In this document: one piece after another, positions 34,101 to 47,300 of the stretch
Numbering within the stretch: the stretch's first letter is position 1
Layout: every line of letters begins with the position of its first letter
Assembly: GCF_029227915.1 (NCBI RefSeq)
Contig: NC_079875.1
Location: 24,558,001 to 24,622,000, forward strand
Direction: 5' to 3'
From: Hydractinia symbiolongicarpus
Taxonomy: Eukaryota; Cnidaria; Hydrozoa; Anthoathecata; Hydractiniidae
DNA length: 64,000 bases
Translations under genes and position numbers: made by a program
The notes under the pieces: generated by a model
The model's input: the letters and a program-made list of their open reading frames with translations, nothing else
Told to the model about the DNA's origin: nothing
The model's database searches: none

Positions 34101-37100
34101 TTTTTCCAAAGTTTAACAAAAGTTATTGGTTTTGGCGGACGGTGTCAATGAATGTGGCTGGTGTCTTGCAGGAGGCAGGGGATGCTTACTCAAGGGCCCG
34201 CACCAGATCCCAAGCATGAGTGAATTTCACCAATCCTCGTGTTTCCACATTCATAGGTGTTTGTTTCAGTACAGTCGAAATCCATTAACTTTCCGATTAT
34301 CCCTGTAAAGGGGAGAATGCAGAAGTTCTACAGCAGCTTCTTATTCTTTGGAGAGAAACCTCCTTTTTTAATTAAACTTTCCGTCTTAAAAGACTAGTTT
34401 TATCTGCATTGCGATGTAGTTACTCCTATTTTCTTTTTCCTGTTTCTTACACAGATCCAGTTGACTGCCAGGAAAGACTGGTTGACACTGGGAAAGACTA
34501 GTGACTGTGGGAAAGACCACTGACGGTGGGAAAGACCATAGATCGTGAAGGCTTTTAGGTTTTGGTGACTAAAGAGTGTGTGTTCTTCATTGGTTAGGAT
34601 GGGTCTTCAGTTGCAATCTCGAGACGATTGATAACTCCTTCCAAAGAATGGAGTGTTGCGGATTTCGAAGCATAAAAGTTGACTGGGTGGTGAAGTGAAT
34701 TACTTGTTTAAGCTCGAGACGATATGTAATGGTTTTCTGGGTTGCCGTCGCTGGGTTCCAAGTCTACCTTTCTAAGGGGCGGTTTCTTGGTCAGCCCAAG
34801 CATTACGATACGATTTCTCAAGTGTTCATGTCTAAGGTCAGAAAGCTTTTCTGTTTCCAGGTTTGCTGCTTTTTATTCTTTGTCACAACCTCTCTAAGGG
34901 CTGGGTTCCAAGTCTACCTCTCTTAGCCTTGGGCTCTGTGTCAGTAGGTAAAAGCAACAACGATACGATTTGCAGTTGTCGGCTTTTCTTTTTCCAAAGT
35001 TTAACAAAAGTTATTGGTTTTGGCGGACGGTGTCAATGAATGTGGCTGGTGTCTTGCAGGAGGCAGGGGATGCTTACTCAAGGGCCCGCACCAGATCCCA
35101 AGCATGAGTGAATTTCACCAATCCTCGTGTTTCCACATTCATAGGTGTTTGTTTCAGTACAGTCGAAATCCATTAACTTTCCGATTATCCCTGTGAAGGG
35201 GAGAATGCAGAAGTTCTACAGCAGCTTCTTATTCTTTAGAGAGAAACCTCCTTTTTTTAATTAAACTTTCCGTCTTAAAAAGCTAGTTTTATCTGCATTG
35301 CGATGTAGTTACTCCTATTCTCTTTTTTCTGTTTCTTACACAGATCCAGTTGACTTCCAGGAAAAACTGGTTGACACTGGGAAAGACTAGTGACTGTGGG
35401 AAAGACCACTGACGGTGGGAAAGACCATAGATCGTGAAGGCCTTTAGGTTTTGGTGACTTAAGAGTGTGTGTTCTTCATTGGTTAGGATGGGTCTTCAGT
35501 TGCAATCTCGAGACGATTGATAACTCCTTCTAAAGAATGGAGTGTGGCGGATTTTGAAGCATAAAAGTTGACTGGGTGGTGAAGTGAATTACTTGTTTAA
35601 GCTCGAGACGATATGTAATGGTTTTCTGGGTTGCGCCGCTGGGTTCCAAGTCTACCCTTCTAAGGGACGGTTTCTTGGTCAGCCCAAGCATTACGATACG
35701 ATTTCTCAAGTCTTCATGTCTAAGGTCAGAAAGCTTTTCTGTTTCCAGGTTTGCTGCTTTTTATTCTTTGTCAGAACCTCTCTAAGGGCTGGGTTCCAAG
35801 TCTACCTCTCTTAGCCCTGGGCTCTGTGTCAGTAGGTAAAAGCAACAACGATACCATTTGCAGCTGTCGACTTTTCTTTTTCCAAAGTTTAACAAAAGTT
35901 ATTGGTTTTGGCGGACGGTGTCAATGAATGTGGCTGGTGTCTTGCAGGAGGCAGGGGATGCTTACTCAAGGGTCCGCACCAGATCCCAAGCATGAGTGAA
36001 TTTCACCAATCCTTGTGTTTCCACATTCATAGGTGTTTGTTTCAGTACAGTCGAAATCCATTAACTTTCCGATTATCCCTGTAAAGGGGAGAATGCAGAA
36101 GTTCTACAGCAGCTTCTTATTCTTTGGAGAGAAACCTCCTTTTTTAATTAAAATTTCCGTCTTAAAAGACTAGTTTTATCTGCATTGCGATGTAGTTACT
36201 CCTATTCTCTTTTTTCTGTTTCTTACACAGATCCAGTTGACTGCCAGGAAAGACTGGTTGACACTGGGAAAGACTAGTGACTGTGGGAAAGACCACTGAC
36301 GGTGGGAAAGACCATAGATCGTGAAGGCTTTTAGGTTTTGGTGACTGAAGAGTGTGTGTTCTTCATTGGTTAGGATGGCTCTCCAGTTGCTATCTCGAGA
36401 CGATTGATAACTCCTTCCAAAGAATGGAGTGTTGCGGATTTCGAAGCATAAAAGTTGACTGGGTGGTGAAGTGAATTACTTGTTTAAGCTCGAGACGATA
36501 TGTAATGGTTTTCTGGGTTGCCGCCGCTGGGTTCCAAGTCTACCTTTCTAAGGGGCGGTTTCTTGGTCAGCCCAAGCATTACGATACGATTTCTCAAGTG
36601 TTCATGTCTAAGGTCAGAAAGCTTTCCTGTTTCCAGGTTTGCTGCTTTTTATTCTTTGTCACAACCTCTCTAAGGGCTGGGTTCCAAGTCTACCTCTCTT
36701 AGCCTTGGGCTCTGTGTCAGTAGGTAAAAGCAACAACGATACGATTTGAGGCTGTCGACTTTTCTTTTTCCAAAGTTTAACAAAAGTTATTGGTTTTGGC
36801 GGACGGTGTCAATGAATGTGGCTGGTGTCTTGCAGGAGGCAGGGGATGCTTACTCAAGGGCCCGCACCAGATCCCAAGCATGAGTGAATTTCACCAATCC
36901 TCGTGTTTCCACATTCATAGGTGTTTGTTTCAGTACAGTCGAAATCCATTAACTTTCCGATTATCCCTGTAAAGGGGAGAATGCAGAAGTTCTACAGCAG
37001 CTTCTTATTCTTTGGAGAGAAACCTCCTTTTTTAATTAAACTTTCCGTCTTAAAAGACTAGTTTTATCTGCATTGCGATGTAGTTACTCCTATTCTCTTT

Positions 37101-40100
37101 TTTCTGTTTCTTACACAGATCCAGTTGACTGCCAGGAAAGACTGGTTGACACTGGGAAAGACTAGTGACTGTGGGAAAGACCACTGACGGTGGGAAAGAC
37201 CATAGATCGTGAAGGCTTTTAGGTTTTGGTGACTAAAGAGTGTGTGTTCTTCATTGGTTAGGATGGCTCTTCAGTTGCTATCTCGAGACGATTGATAACT
37301 CCTTCCAAAGAATGGAGTGTTGCGGATTTCGAAGCATAAAAGTTGACTGGGTGGTGAAGTGAATTACTTGTTTAAGCTCGAGACGATATGTAATGGTTTT
37401 CTGGGTTGCCGTCGCTGGGTTCCAAGTCTACCTTTCTAAGGGACGGTTTCTTGGTCAGCCCAAGCATTACGATACGATTTCTCAAGTGTTCATGTCTAAG
37501 GTCAGAAAGCTTTTCTGTTTCCAGGTTTGCTGCTTTTTATTCTTTGTCACAACCTCTCTAAGGGCTGGGTTCCAAGTCTACCTCTCTTAGCCTTGGGCTC
37601 TGTGTCAGTAGGTAAAAGCAACAACGATACGATTTGAGGCTGTCGACTTTTCTTTTTCCAAAGTTTAACAAAAGTTATTGGTTTTGGCGGACGGTGTCAA
37701 TGAATGTGGCTGGTGTCTTGCAGGAGGCAGGGGATGCTTACTCAAGGGTCCGCACCAGATCCCAAGCATGAGTGAATTTCACCAATCCTTGTGTTTCCAC
37801 ATTCATAGGTGTTTGTTTCAGTACAGTCGAAATCCATTAACTTTCCGATTATCCCTGTAAAGGGGAGAATGCAGAAGTTCTACAGCAGCTTCTTATTCTT
37901 TGGAGAGAAACCTCCTTTTTTAATTAAACTTTCCGTCTTAAAAGACTAGTTTTATCTGCATTGCGATGTAGTTACTCCTATTCTCTTTTTTCTGTTTCTT
38001 ACACAGATCCAGTTGACTGCCAGGAAAGACTGGTTGACACTGGGAAAGACTAGTGACTGTGGGAAAGACCACTGACGGTGGGAAAGACCATAGATCGTGA
38101 AGGCTTTTAGGTTTTGGTGACTGAAGAGTGTGTGTTCTTCATTGGTTAGGATGGGTCTTCAGTTGCTATCTCGAGACGATTGATAACTCCTTCCAAAGAA
38201 TGGAGTGTTACGGATTTCGAAGCATAAAAGTTGACTGGGTGGTGAAGTGAATTACTTGTTTAAGCTCGAGACGATATGTAATGGTTTTCTGGGTTGCCGC
38301 CGCTGGGTTCCAAGTCTACCTTTCTAAGGGGCGGTTTCTTGGTCAGCCCAAGCATTACGATACGATTTCTCAAGTGTTCATGTCTAAGGTCAGAAAGCTT
38401 TTCTGTTTCCAGGTTTGCTGCTTTTTATTCTTTGTCACAACCTCTCTAAGGGCTGGGTTCCAAGTCTACCTCTCTTAGCCTTGGGCTCTGTGTCAGTAGG
38501 TAAAAGCAACAACGATACGATTTGAGGCTGTCGACTTTTCTTTTTCCAAAGTTTAACAAAAGTTATTGGTTTTGGCGGACGGTGTCAATGAATGTGGCTG
38601 GTGTCTTGCAGGAGGCAGGGGATGCTTACTCAAGGGCCCGCACCAGATCCCAAGCATGAGTGAATTTCACCAATCCTCGTGTTTCCACATTCATAGGTGT
38701 TTGTTTCAGTACAGTCGAAATCCATTAACTTTCCGATTATCCCTGTAAAGTGGAGAATGCAGAAGTTCTACAGCAGCTTCTTATTCTTTGGAGAGAAACC
38801 TCCTTTTTTTAATTAAACTTTCCGTCTTAAAAAGCTAGTTTTATCTGCATTGCGATGTAGTTACTCCTATTCTCTTTTTCCTGTTTCTTACACAGATCCA
38901 GTTGACTGCCAGGAAAGACTGGTTGACACTGGGAAAGACTAGTGACTGTGGGAAAGACCACTGACGGTGGGAAAGACCATAGATCGTGAAGGCCTTTAGG
39001 TTTTGGTGACTGAAGAGTGTGTGTTCTTCATTGGTTAGGATGGGTCTTCAGTTGCAATCTCGAGACGATTGATAACTCCTTCCAAAGAATGGAGTGTGGC
39101 GGATTTTGAAACATAAAAGTTGACTGGGTGGTGAAGTGAATTACTTGTTTAAGCTCGAGACGATATGTAATGGTTTTCTGGGTTGCGCCGCTGGGTTCCA
39201 AGTCTACCCTTCTAAGGGACGGTTTCTTGGTCAGCCCAAGCATTACGATACGATTTCTCAAGTCTTCATGTCTAAGGTCAGAAAGCTTTTCTGTTTCCAG
39301 GTTTGCTGCTTTTTATTCTTTGTCACAACCTCTATAAGGGCTGGGTTCCAAGTCTACCTCTCTTAGCCCTGGGCTCTGTGTCACTATGTAAAAGCAACAA
39401 CGATACCATTTGCAGCTGTCGACTTTTCTTTTTCCAAAGTTTAACAAAAGTTATTGGTTTTGGCGGACGGTGTCAATGAATGTGGCTGTTGTCTTGCAGG
39501 AGGCAGGGGATGCTTACTCAAGGGTCCGCACCAGATCCCAAGCATAAGTGAATTTCACCAATCCTTGTGTTTCCACATTCATAGGTGTTTGTTTCAGTAC
39601 AGTCGAAATCCATTAACTTTCCGATTATCCCTGTAAAGGGGAGAATGCAGAAGTTCTACAGCAGCTTCTTATTCTTTAGAGAGAAACCTCCTTTTTTAAT
39701 TAAACTTTCCGTCTTAAAAGACTAGTTTTATCTGCATTGCGATGTAGTTACTCCTATTCTCTTTTTCCTGTTTCTTACACAGATCCAGTTGACTGCCAGG
39801 AAAGACTGGTTGACACTGGGAAAGACTAGTGACTGTGGGAAAGACCACTGACGGTGGGAAATACCATAGATCGTGAAGGCTTTTAGGTTTTGGTGACTAA
39901 AGAGTGTGTGTTCTTCATTGGTTAGGATGGGTCTTCAGTTGCAATCTCGAGACGATTGATAACTCCTTCCAAAGAATGGAGTGTGGCAGATTTCGAAGCA
40001 TAAAAGTTGACTGGGTGGTGAAGTGAATTACTTGTTTAAGCTCGAGACGATATGTAATGGTTTTCTGGGTTGCCGCCGCTCGGTTCCAAGTCTACCTTTC

Positions 40101-43100
40101 TAAGAGGCGGTTTCTTGGTCAGCCCAAGCATTACGATACGATTTCTCAAGTGTTCATGTCTAAGGTCAGAAAGCTTTTCTGTTTCCAGGTTTGCTGCTTT
40201 TTATTCTTTGTCGCAACCTTTCTAAGGGCTGGGTTCCAAGTCTACCTCTCTTAGCCCATGGCTCTGTGTCAGTAGGTAAAAGCAACAACGATACGATTTG
40301 CAGCTGTCGACTTTTCTTTTTCCAAAGTTTAACAAAAGTTATTGGTTTTGGCGGACGGTGTCAATGAATGTGGCTGGTGTCTTGCAGGAGGCAGGGGATG
40401 CTTACTCAAGGGCCCGCACCAGATCCCAAGCATGAGTGAATTTCACCAATCCTCGTGTTTCCACATTCATAGGTGTTTGTTTCAGTACATTCGAAATCCA
40501 TTAACTTTCCGATTATCCCTGTGAAGGGGAGAATGCAGAAGTTCTATAGCAGCTTTTTATTCTTTAGAGAGAAACCTCCTTTTTTTAATTAAACTTTCCG
40601 TCTTAAAAAGCTAGTTTTATCTGCATTGCGATGTAGTTACTCCTATTCTCTTTTTTCTGTTTCTTACACAGATCCAGTTGACTGCCAGGAAAGACTGGTT
40701 GACACTGGGAAAGACTAGTGACTGTGGGAAAGACCACTGACGATGGGAAAGACCATAGATCGTGAAGGCCTTTAGGTTTTGGTGACTTAAGAGTGTGTGT
40801 TCTTCATTGGTTAGGATGGGTCTTCAGTTGCAATCTCGAGACGATTGATAACTCCTTCCAAAGAATGGAGTGTGGCGGATTTTGAAGCATAAAAGTTGAC
40901 TGGGTGGTGAAGTGAATTACTTGTTTAAGCTCGAGACGATATGTAATGGTTTTCTGGGTTGCGCCGCTGGGTTCCAAGTCTACCCTTCTAAGGAACGGTT
41001 TCTTGGTCAGCCCAAGCATTACAATACGATTTCTCAAGTCTTCATGTCTAAGGTCAGAAAGCTTTTCTGTTTCCAGGTTTGCTGCTTTTTATTCTTTGTC
41101 ACAACCTCTCTAAGGGCTGGGTTCCAAGTCTACCTCTCTTAGCCCTGGGCTCTGTGTCAGTAGGTAAAAGCAACAACGATACCATTTGCAGCTGTCGACT
41201 TTTCTTTTTCCAAAGTTTAACAAAAGTTATTGGTTTTGGCGGACGGTGTCAATGAATGTGGCTGGTGTCTTGCAGGAGGCAGGGGATGCTTACTCAAGGG
41301 TCTGCACCAGATCCCAAGCATGAGTGAATTTCACCAATCCTTGTGTTTCCACATTCATAGGTGTTTGTTTCAGTACAGTCGAAATCCATTAACTTTCCGA
41401 TTATCCCTGTAAAGGGGAGAATGCAGAAGTTCTACAGCAGCTTCTTATTCTTTGGAGAGAAACCTCCTTTTTTAATTAAACTTTCCGTCTTAAAAGACTA
41501 GTTTTATCTGCATTGCGATGTAGTTACTCCTATTCTCTTTTTTCTGTTTCTTACACAGATCCAGTTGACTGCCAGGAAAGACTGGTTGACACTGGGAAAG
41601 ACTAGTGACTGTGGGAAAGACCACTGACGGTGGGAAAGACCATAGATCGTGAAGGCTTTTAGGTTTTGGTGACTGAAGAGTGTGTGTTCTTCATTGGTTA
41701 GGATGGGTCTTCAGTTGCTATCTCGAGACGATTGATAACTCCTTCCAAAGAATGGAGTGTTGCGGATTTCGAAGCATAAAAGTTGACTGGGTGGTGAAGT
41801 GAATTACTTGTTTAAGCTCGAGACGATATGTAATGGTTTTCTGGGTTGCGCCGCTGGGTTCCAAGTCTACCCTTCTAAGGGACGGTTTCTTGGTCAGCCC
41901 AAGCATTACGATACGATTTCTCAAGTCTTCATGTCTAAGGTCAGAAAGCTTTTCTGTTTCCAGGTTTGCTGCTTTTTATTCTTTGTCACAACCTCTCTAA
42001 GGGCTGGGTTCCAAGTCTACCTCTCTTAGCCCTGGGCTCTGTGTCACTATGTAAAAGCAACAACGATACCATTTGCAGCTGTCGACTTTTCTTTTTCCAA
42101 AGTTTAACAAAAGTTATTGGTTTTGGCGGACGGTGTCAATGAATGTGGCTGTTGTCTTGCAGGAGGCAGGGGATGCTTACTCAAGGGTCCGCACCAGATC
42201 CCAAGCATGAGTGAATTTCACCAATCCTTGTGTTTCCACATTCATAGGTGTTTGTTTCAGTACAGTCGAAATCCATTAACTTTCCGATTATCCCTGTAAA
42301 GGGGAGAATGCAGAAGTTCTACAGCAGCTTCTTATTCTTTAGAGAGAAACCTCCTTTTTTAATTAAACTTTCCGTCTTAAAAGACTAGTTTTATCTGCAT
42401 TGCGATGTAGTTACTCCTATTCTCTTTTTCCTGTTTCTTACACAGATCCAGTTGACTGCCAGGAAAGACTGGTTGACACTGGGAAAGACTAGTGACTGTG
42501 GGAAAGACCACTGACGGTGGGAAATACCATAGATCGTGAAGGCTTTTAGGTTTTGGTGACTAAAGAGTGTGTGTTCTTCATTGGTTAGGATGGGTCTTCA
42601 GTTGCAATCTCGAGACGATTGATAACTCCTTCCAAAGAATGGAGTGTGGCGGATTTCGAAGCATAAAAGTTGACTGGGTGGTGAAGTGAATTACTTGTTT
42701 AAGCTCGAGACGATATGTAATGGTTTTCTGGGTTGCCGCCGCTCGGTTCCAAGTCTACCTTTCTAAGGGGCGGTTTCTTGGTCAGCCCAAGCATTACGAT
42801 ACGATTTCTCAAGTGTTCATGTCTAAGGTCAGAAAGCTTTTCTGTTTCCAGGTTTGCTGCTTTTTATTCTTTGTCACAACCTTTCTAAGGGCTGGGTTCC
42901 AAGTCTACCTCTCTTAGCCCTGGGCTCTGTGTCAGTAGGTAAAAGCAACAACGATACGATTTGCAGCTGTCGACTTTTCTTTTTCCAAAGTTTAACAAAA
43001 GTTATTGGTTTTGGCGGACGGTGTCAATGAATGTGGCTGTTGTCTTGCAGGAGGCAGGGGATGCTTACTCAAGGGTCCGCACCAGATCTCAAGCATGAGT

Positions 43101-44397
43101 GAATTTCACCAATCCTTGTGTTTCCACATTCATAGGTGTTTGTTTCAGTACAGTCGAAATCCATTAACTTTCCGATTATCCCTGTAAAGGGGAGAATGCA
43201 AAAGTTCTACAGCAGCTTCTTATTCTTTAGAGAGAAACCTCCTTTTTTAATTAAACTTTCCGTCTTAAAAGACTAGTTTTATCTGCATTGCGATGTAGTT
43301 ACTCCTATTCTCTTTTTCCTGTTTCTTACACAGATCCAGTTGACTGCCAGGAAAGACTGGTTGACACTGGGAAAGACTAGTGACTGTGGGAAAGACCACT
43401 GACGGTGGGAAATACCATAGATCGTGAAGGCTTTTAGGTTTTGGTGACTAAAGAGTGTGTGTTCTTCATTGGTTAGGATGGGTCTTCAGTTGCAATCTCG
43501 AGACGATTGATAACTCCTTCCAAAGAATGGAGTGTGGCGGATTTCGAAGCATAAAAGTTGACTGGGTGGTGAAGTGAATTACTTGTTTAAGCTCGAGACG
43601 ATATGTAATGGTTTTCTGGGTTGCCGCCGCTCCGTTCCAAGTCTACCTTTCTAAGGGGCGGTTTCTTGGTCAGCCCAAGCATTACGATACGATTTCTCAA
43701 GTGTTCATGTCTAAGGTCAGAAAGCTTTTCTGTTTCCAGGTTTGCTGCTTTTTATTCTTTGTCACAACCTTTCTAAGGGCTGGGTTCCAAGTCTACCTCT
43801 CTTAGCCCTGGGCTCTGTGTCAGTAGGTAAAAGCAACAACGATACGATTTGCAGCTGTCGACTTTTCTTTTTCCAAAGTTTAACAAAAGTTATTGGTTTT
43901 GGTGGACGGTGTCAATGAATGTGGCTGGTGTCTTGCAGGAGGCAGGGGATGCTTACTCAAGGGCCCGCACCAGATCCCAAGCATGAGTGAATTTCACCAA
44001 TCCTCGTGTTTCCACATTCATAGGTGTTTGTTTCAGTACAGTCGAAATCCATTAACTTTCCGATTATCCCTGTAAAGGGGAGAATGCAGAAGTTCTACAG
44101 CAGCTTCTTATTCTTTGGAGAGAAACCTCCTTTTTTAATTAAACTTTCCGTCTTAAAAGACTAGTTTTATCTGCATTGCGATGTAGTTACTCCTATTCTC
44201 TTTTTCCTGTTTCTTACACAGATCCAGTTGACTGCCAGGAAAGACTGGTTGACACTGGGAAAGACTAGTGACTGTGGGAAAGACCACTGACGGTGGGAAA
44301 GACCATAGATCGTGAAGTCTTTTAGGTTTTGGTGACTAAAGAGTGTGTGTTCTTCATTGGTTAGGATGGGTCTTCAGTTGCAATCTCGAGACAATTG
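28171..44397 (+). repeat. Heterogeneous satellite region, no single higher-order period
   Basis: About 18 monomers, phased from 28508 to 43608, lack one dominant multi-monomer period. Local families are visible. Monomers 30187-33742 share GATACGAGTTCTC, and three of them AGGCCTGGGTTCC. The subtype with GGGTTGCGCCGC, TACCCTTCTAAGG and CAAGTCTTCATG recurs at 28508, 35618, 39170, 40946 and 41833. The monomer pair at 39072-40847 recurs 2663 bp later at 41735-43509, with shared CACTATGTAAAAG and GGCTGTTGTC. No gene is visible. Confidence 0.85.
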
Positions 44398-47300
44398 ATA
44401 ACTCCTTCCAAAGAATGGAGTGTGGCGGATTTCGAAGCATAAAAGTTGACTGGGTGGTGAAGTGAATTACTTGTTTAAGCTCGAGACGATATGTAATGGT
44501 TTTCTGGGTTGCCGCCGCTGGGTTCCAAGTCTACCTTTCTAAGGGGCGGTTTCTTGGTCATCCCAAGCATTACGATACGATTTCTCAAGTGTTCATGTCT
44601 AAGGTCAGAAAACTTTTCTGTTTCCAGGTTTGCTGCTTTTTATTCTTTGTCACAACCTTTCTAAGGGCTGGGTTCCAGGTCTACCTCTCTTAGCCCTGGG
44701 CTTTGTGTTAGTAGGTAAAAGCAACAACGATACGATTTGCAGCTGTCGACTTTTCTTTTTCCGAAGTTTAACAAAAGTTATTGGTTTTGGCGGACGGTGT
44801 CAATGAATGTGGCTGGTGTCTTGCAGAAGGCAGGGGATGCTTACTCAAGGGCCCGCACCAGATCCCAAGCATGAGTGAATTTCACCAATCCTCGTGTTTC
44901 CACATTCATAGGTGTTTGTTTCAGTACAGTCGAAATCCATTAACTTTCCGATTATCCCTGTAAAGGGGAGAATGAAGAAGTTCTACAGCAGCTTCTTATT
45001 CTTTGAGGAGAAACCTCCTTTTTTTAATTAAACTTTCCGTCTTAAAAAGCTAGTTTTATCTGGATTGCGATGTAGTTACTCCTATTCTCTTTTTTCTGTT
45101 TCTTACACAGATCCAGCTGACTGCCAGGAAAGACTGGTTGACACTGGGAAAGACTAGTGACTGTGGGAAAGACCACTGACGGTGGGAAAGACCATAGATC
45201 GTGAAGGCCTTTAGGTTTTGGTGACTGAAGAGTGTGTGTTCTTCATTGGTTAGGATGGGTCTTTAGTTGCAATCTCGAGACGATTGATAACTCCTTCCAA
45301 AGAATGGAGTGTGGCGGATTTCGGAGCATAAAAGTTGACTGGGTGGTGAAGTGAAATACTTGTTTAAGCTCGAGACGATATGTAATGGTTTTCTGGGTTG
45401 CGCCGCTGGGTTCCAAGTCTACCTTTCTAAGGGGCGGTTTCTTGGTCAGCCCAAGCATTACGATACGATTTCTCAAGTGTTCATGTCTAAGGTCAGAAAG
45501 CTTTTCTGTTTCCAGGTTTGCTGCTTTTTATTCTTTGTCACAACCTCTCTAAGGGCTGGGTTCCAAGTCTACCTCTCTTAGCCCTGGGCTCTGTGTCAGT
45601 AGGTAAAAGCAACAACGATACCATTTGCAGCTGTCGACTTTTCTTTTTCCAAAGTTTAACAAAAGTTATTGGTTTTGGCGGACGGTGTCAATGAATGTGG
45701 CTGGTGTCTTGCAGGAGGCAGGGGATGCTTACTCAAGGGCCCGCACCAGATCCCAAGCATGAGTGAATTTCACCAATCCTCGTGTTTCCACATTCATAGG
45801 TGTTTGTTTCAGTACAGTCTAAATCCATTAACTTTCCGATTATCCCTGTAAAGGGGAGAATGCAGAAGTTCTCCAGCATCTTCTTATTCTTTAGAGAGAA
45901 ACCTCCTTTTTTTAATTAAACTTTCCGTCTTAAAATGCTAGTTTTATCTGCATTGCGATGTAGTTACTCCTATTCTCTTTTTTCTGTTTCTTACACAGAT
46001 CCAGTTGACTGCCAGAAAAGACTGGTTGACACTGGGAAAGACTAGTGACTGTGGGAAAGACCACTGACGGTGGGAAAGACCATAGATCGTGAAGGCCTTT
46101 AGGTTTTGGTGACTGAAGAGTGTGTGTTCTTCATTGGTTAGGATGGGTCTTTAGTTGCAATCTCGAGACGATTGATAACTCCTTCCAAAGAATGGAGTGT
46201 GGCGGATTTCGGAGCATAAAAGTTGACTGGGTGGTGAAGTGAAATACTTGTTTAAGCTCGAGACGATATGTAATGGTTTTCTGGGTTGCGCCGCTGGGTT
46301 CCAAGTCTACCCTTCTAAGGGACGGTTTCTTGGTCAGCCCAAGCATTACGATACGATTTCTCAAGTGTTCATGTCTAAGGTCAGAAAGCTTTTCTGTTTC
46401 CAGGTTTGCTGCTTTTTATTCTTTGTCACAACCTTTCTAAGGGCTGGGTTCCAAGTCTACCTCTCTTAGCCCTGGGCTCTGTGTCAGTAGGTAAAAGCAA
46501 CAACGATACGATTTGCAGCTGTCGACTTTTCTTTTTCCAAAGTTTAACAAAAGTTATTGGTTTTGGTGGACGGTGTCAATGAATGTGGCTGGTGTCTTGC
46601 AGGAGGCAGGGGATGCTTACTCAAGGGCCCGCACCAGATCCCAAGCATGAGTGAATTTCACCAATCCTCGTGTTTCCACATTCATAGGTGTTTCTTTCAG
46701 TACAGTCGAAATCCATTAACTTTCCGATTATCCCTGTAAAGGGGAGAATGCAGAAGTTCTACAGCAGCTTCTTATTCTTTGGAGAGAAACCTCCTTTTTT
46801 AATTAAACTTTCCGTCTTAAAAGACTAGTTTTATCTGCATTGCGATGTAGTTACTCCTATTTTCTTTTTCCTGTTTCTTACACAGATCCAGTTGACTGCC
46901 AGGAAAGACTGGTTGACACTGGGAAAGACTAGTGACTGTGGGAAAGACCACTGACGGTGGGAAAGACCATAGATCGTGAAGGCCTTTAGGTTTTGGTGAC
47001 TGAAGAGTGTGTGTTCTTCATTGGTTAGGATGGGTCTTTAGTTGCAATCTCGAGACGATTGATAACTCCTTCCAAAGAATGGAGTGTGGCGGATTTCGGA
47101 GCATAAAAGTTGACTGGGTGGTGAAGTGAAATACTTGTTTAAGCTCGAGACGATATGTAATGGTTTTCTGGGTTGCGCCGCTGGGTTCCAAGTCTACCTT
47201 TCTAAGGGGCGGTTTCTTGGTCAGCCCAAGCATTACGATACGATTTCTCAAGTGTTCATGTCTAAGGTCAGAAAGCTTTTCTGTTTCCAGGTTTGCTGCT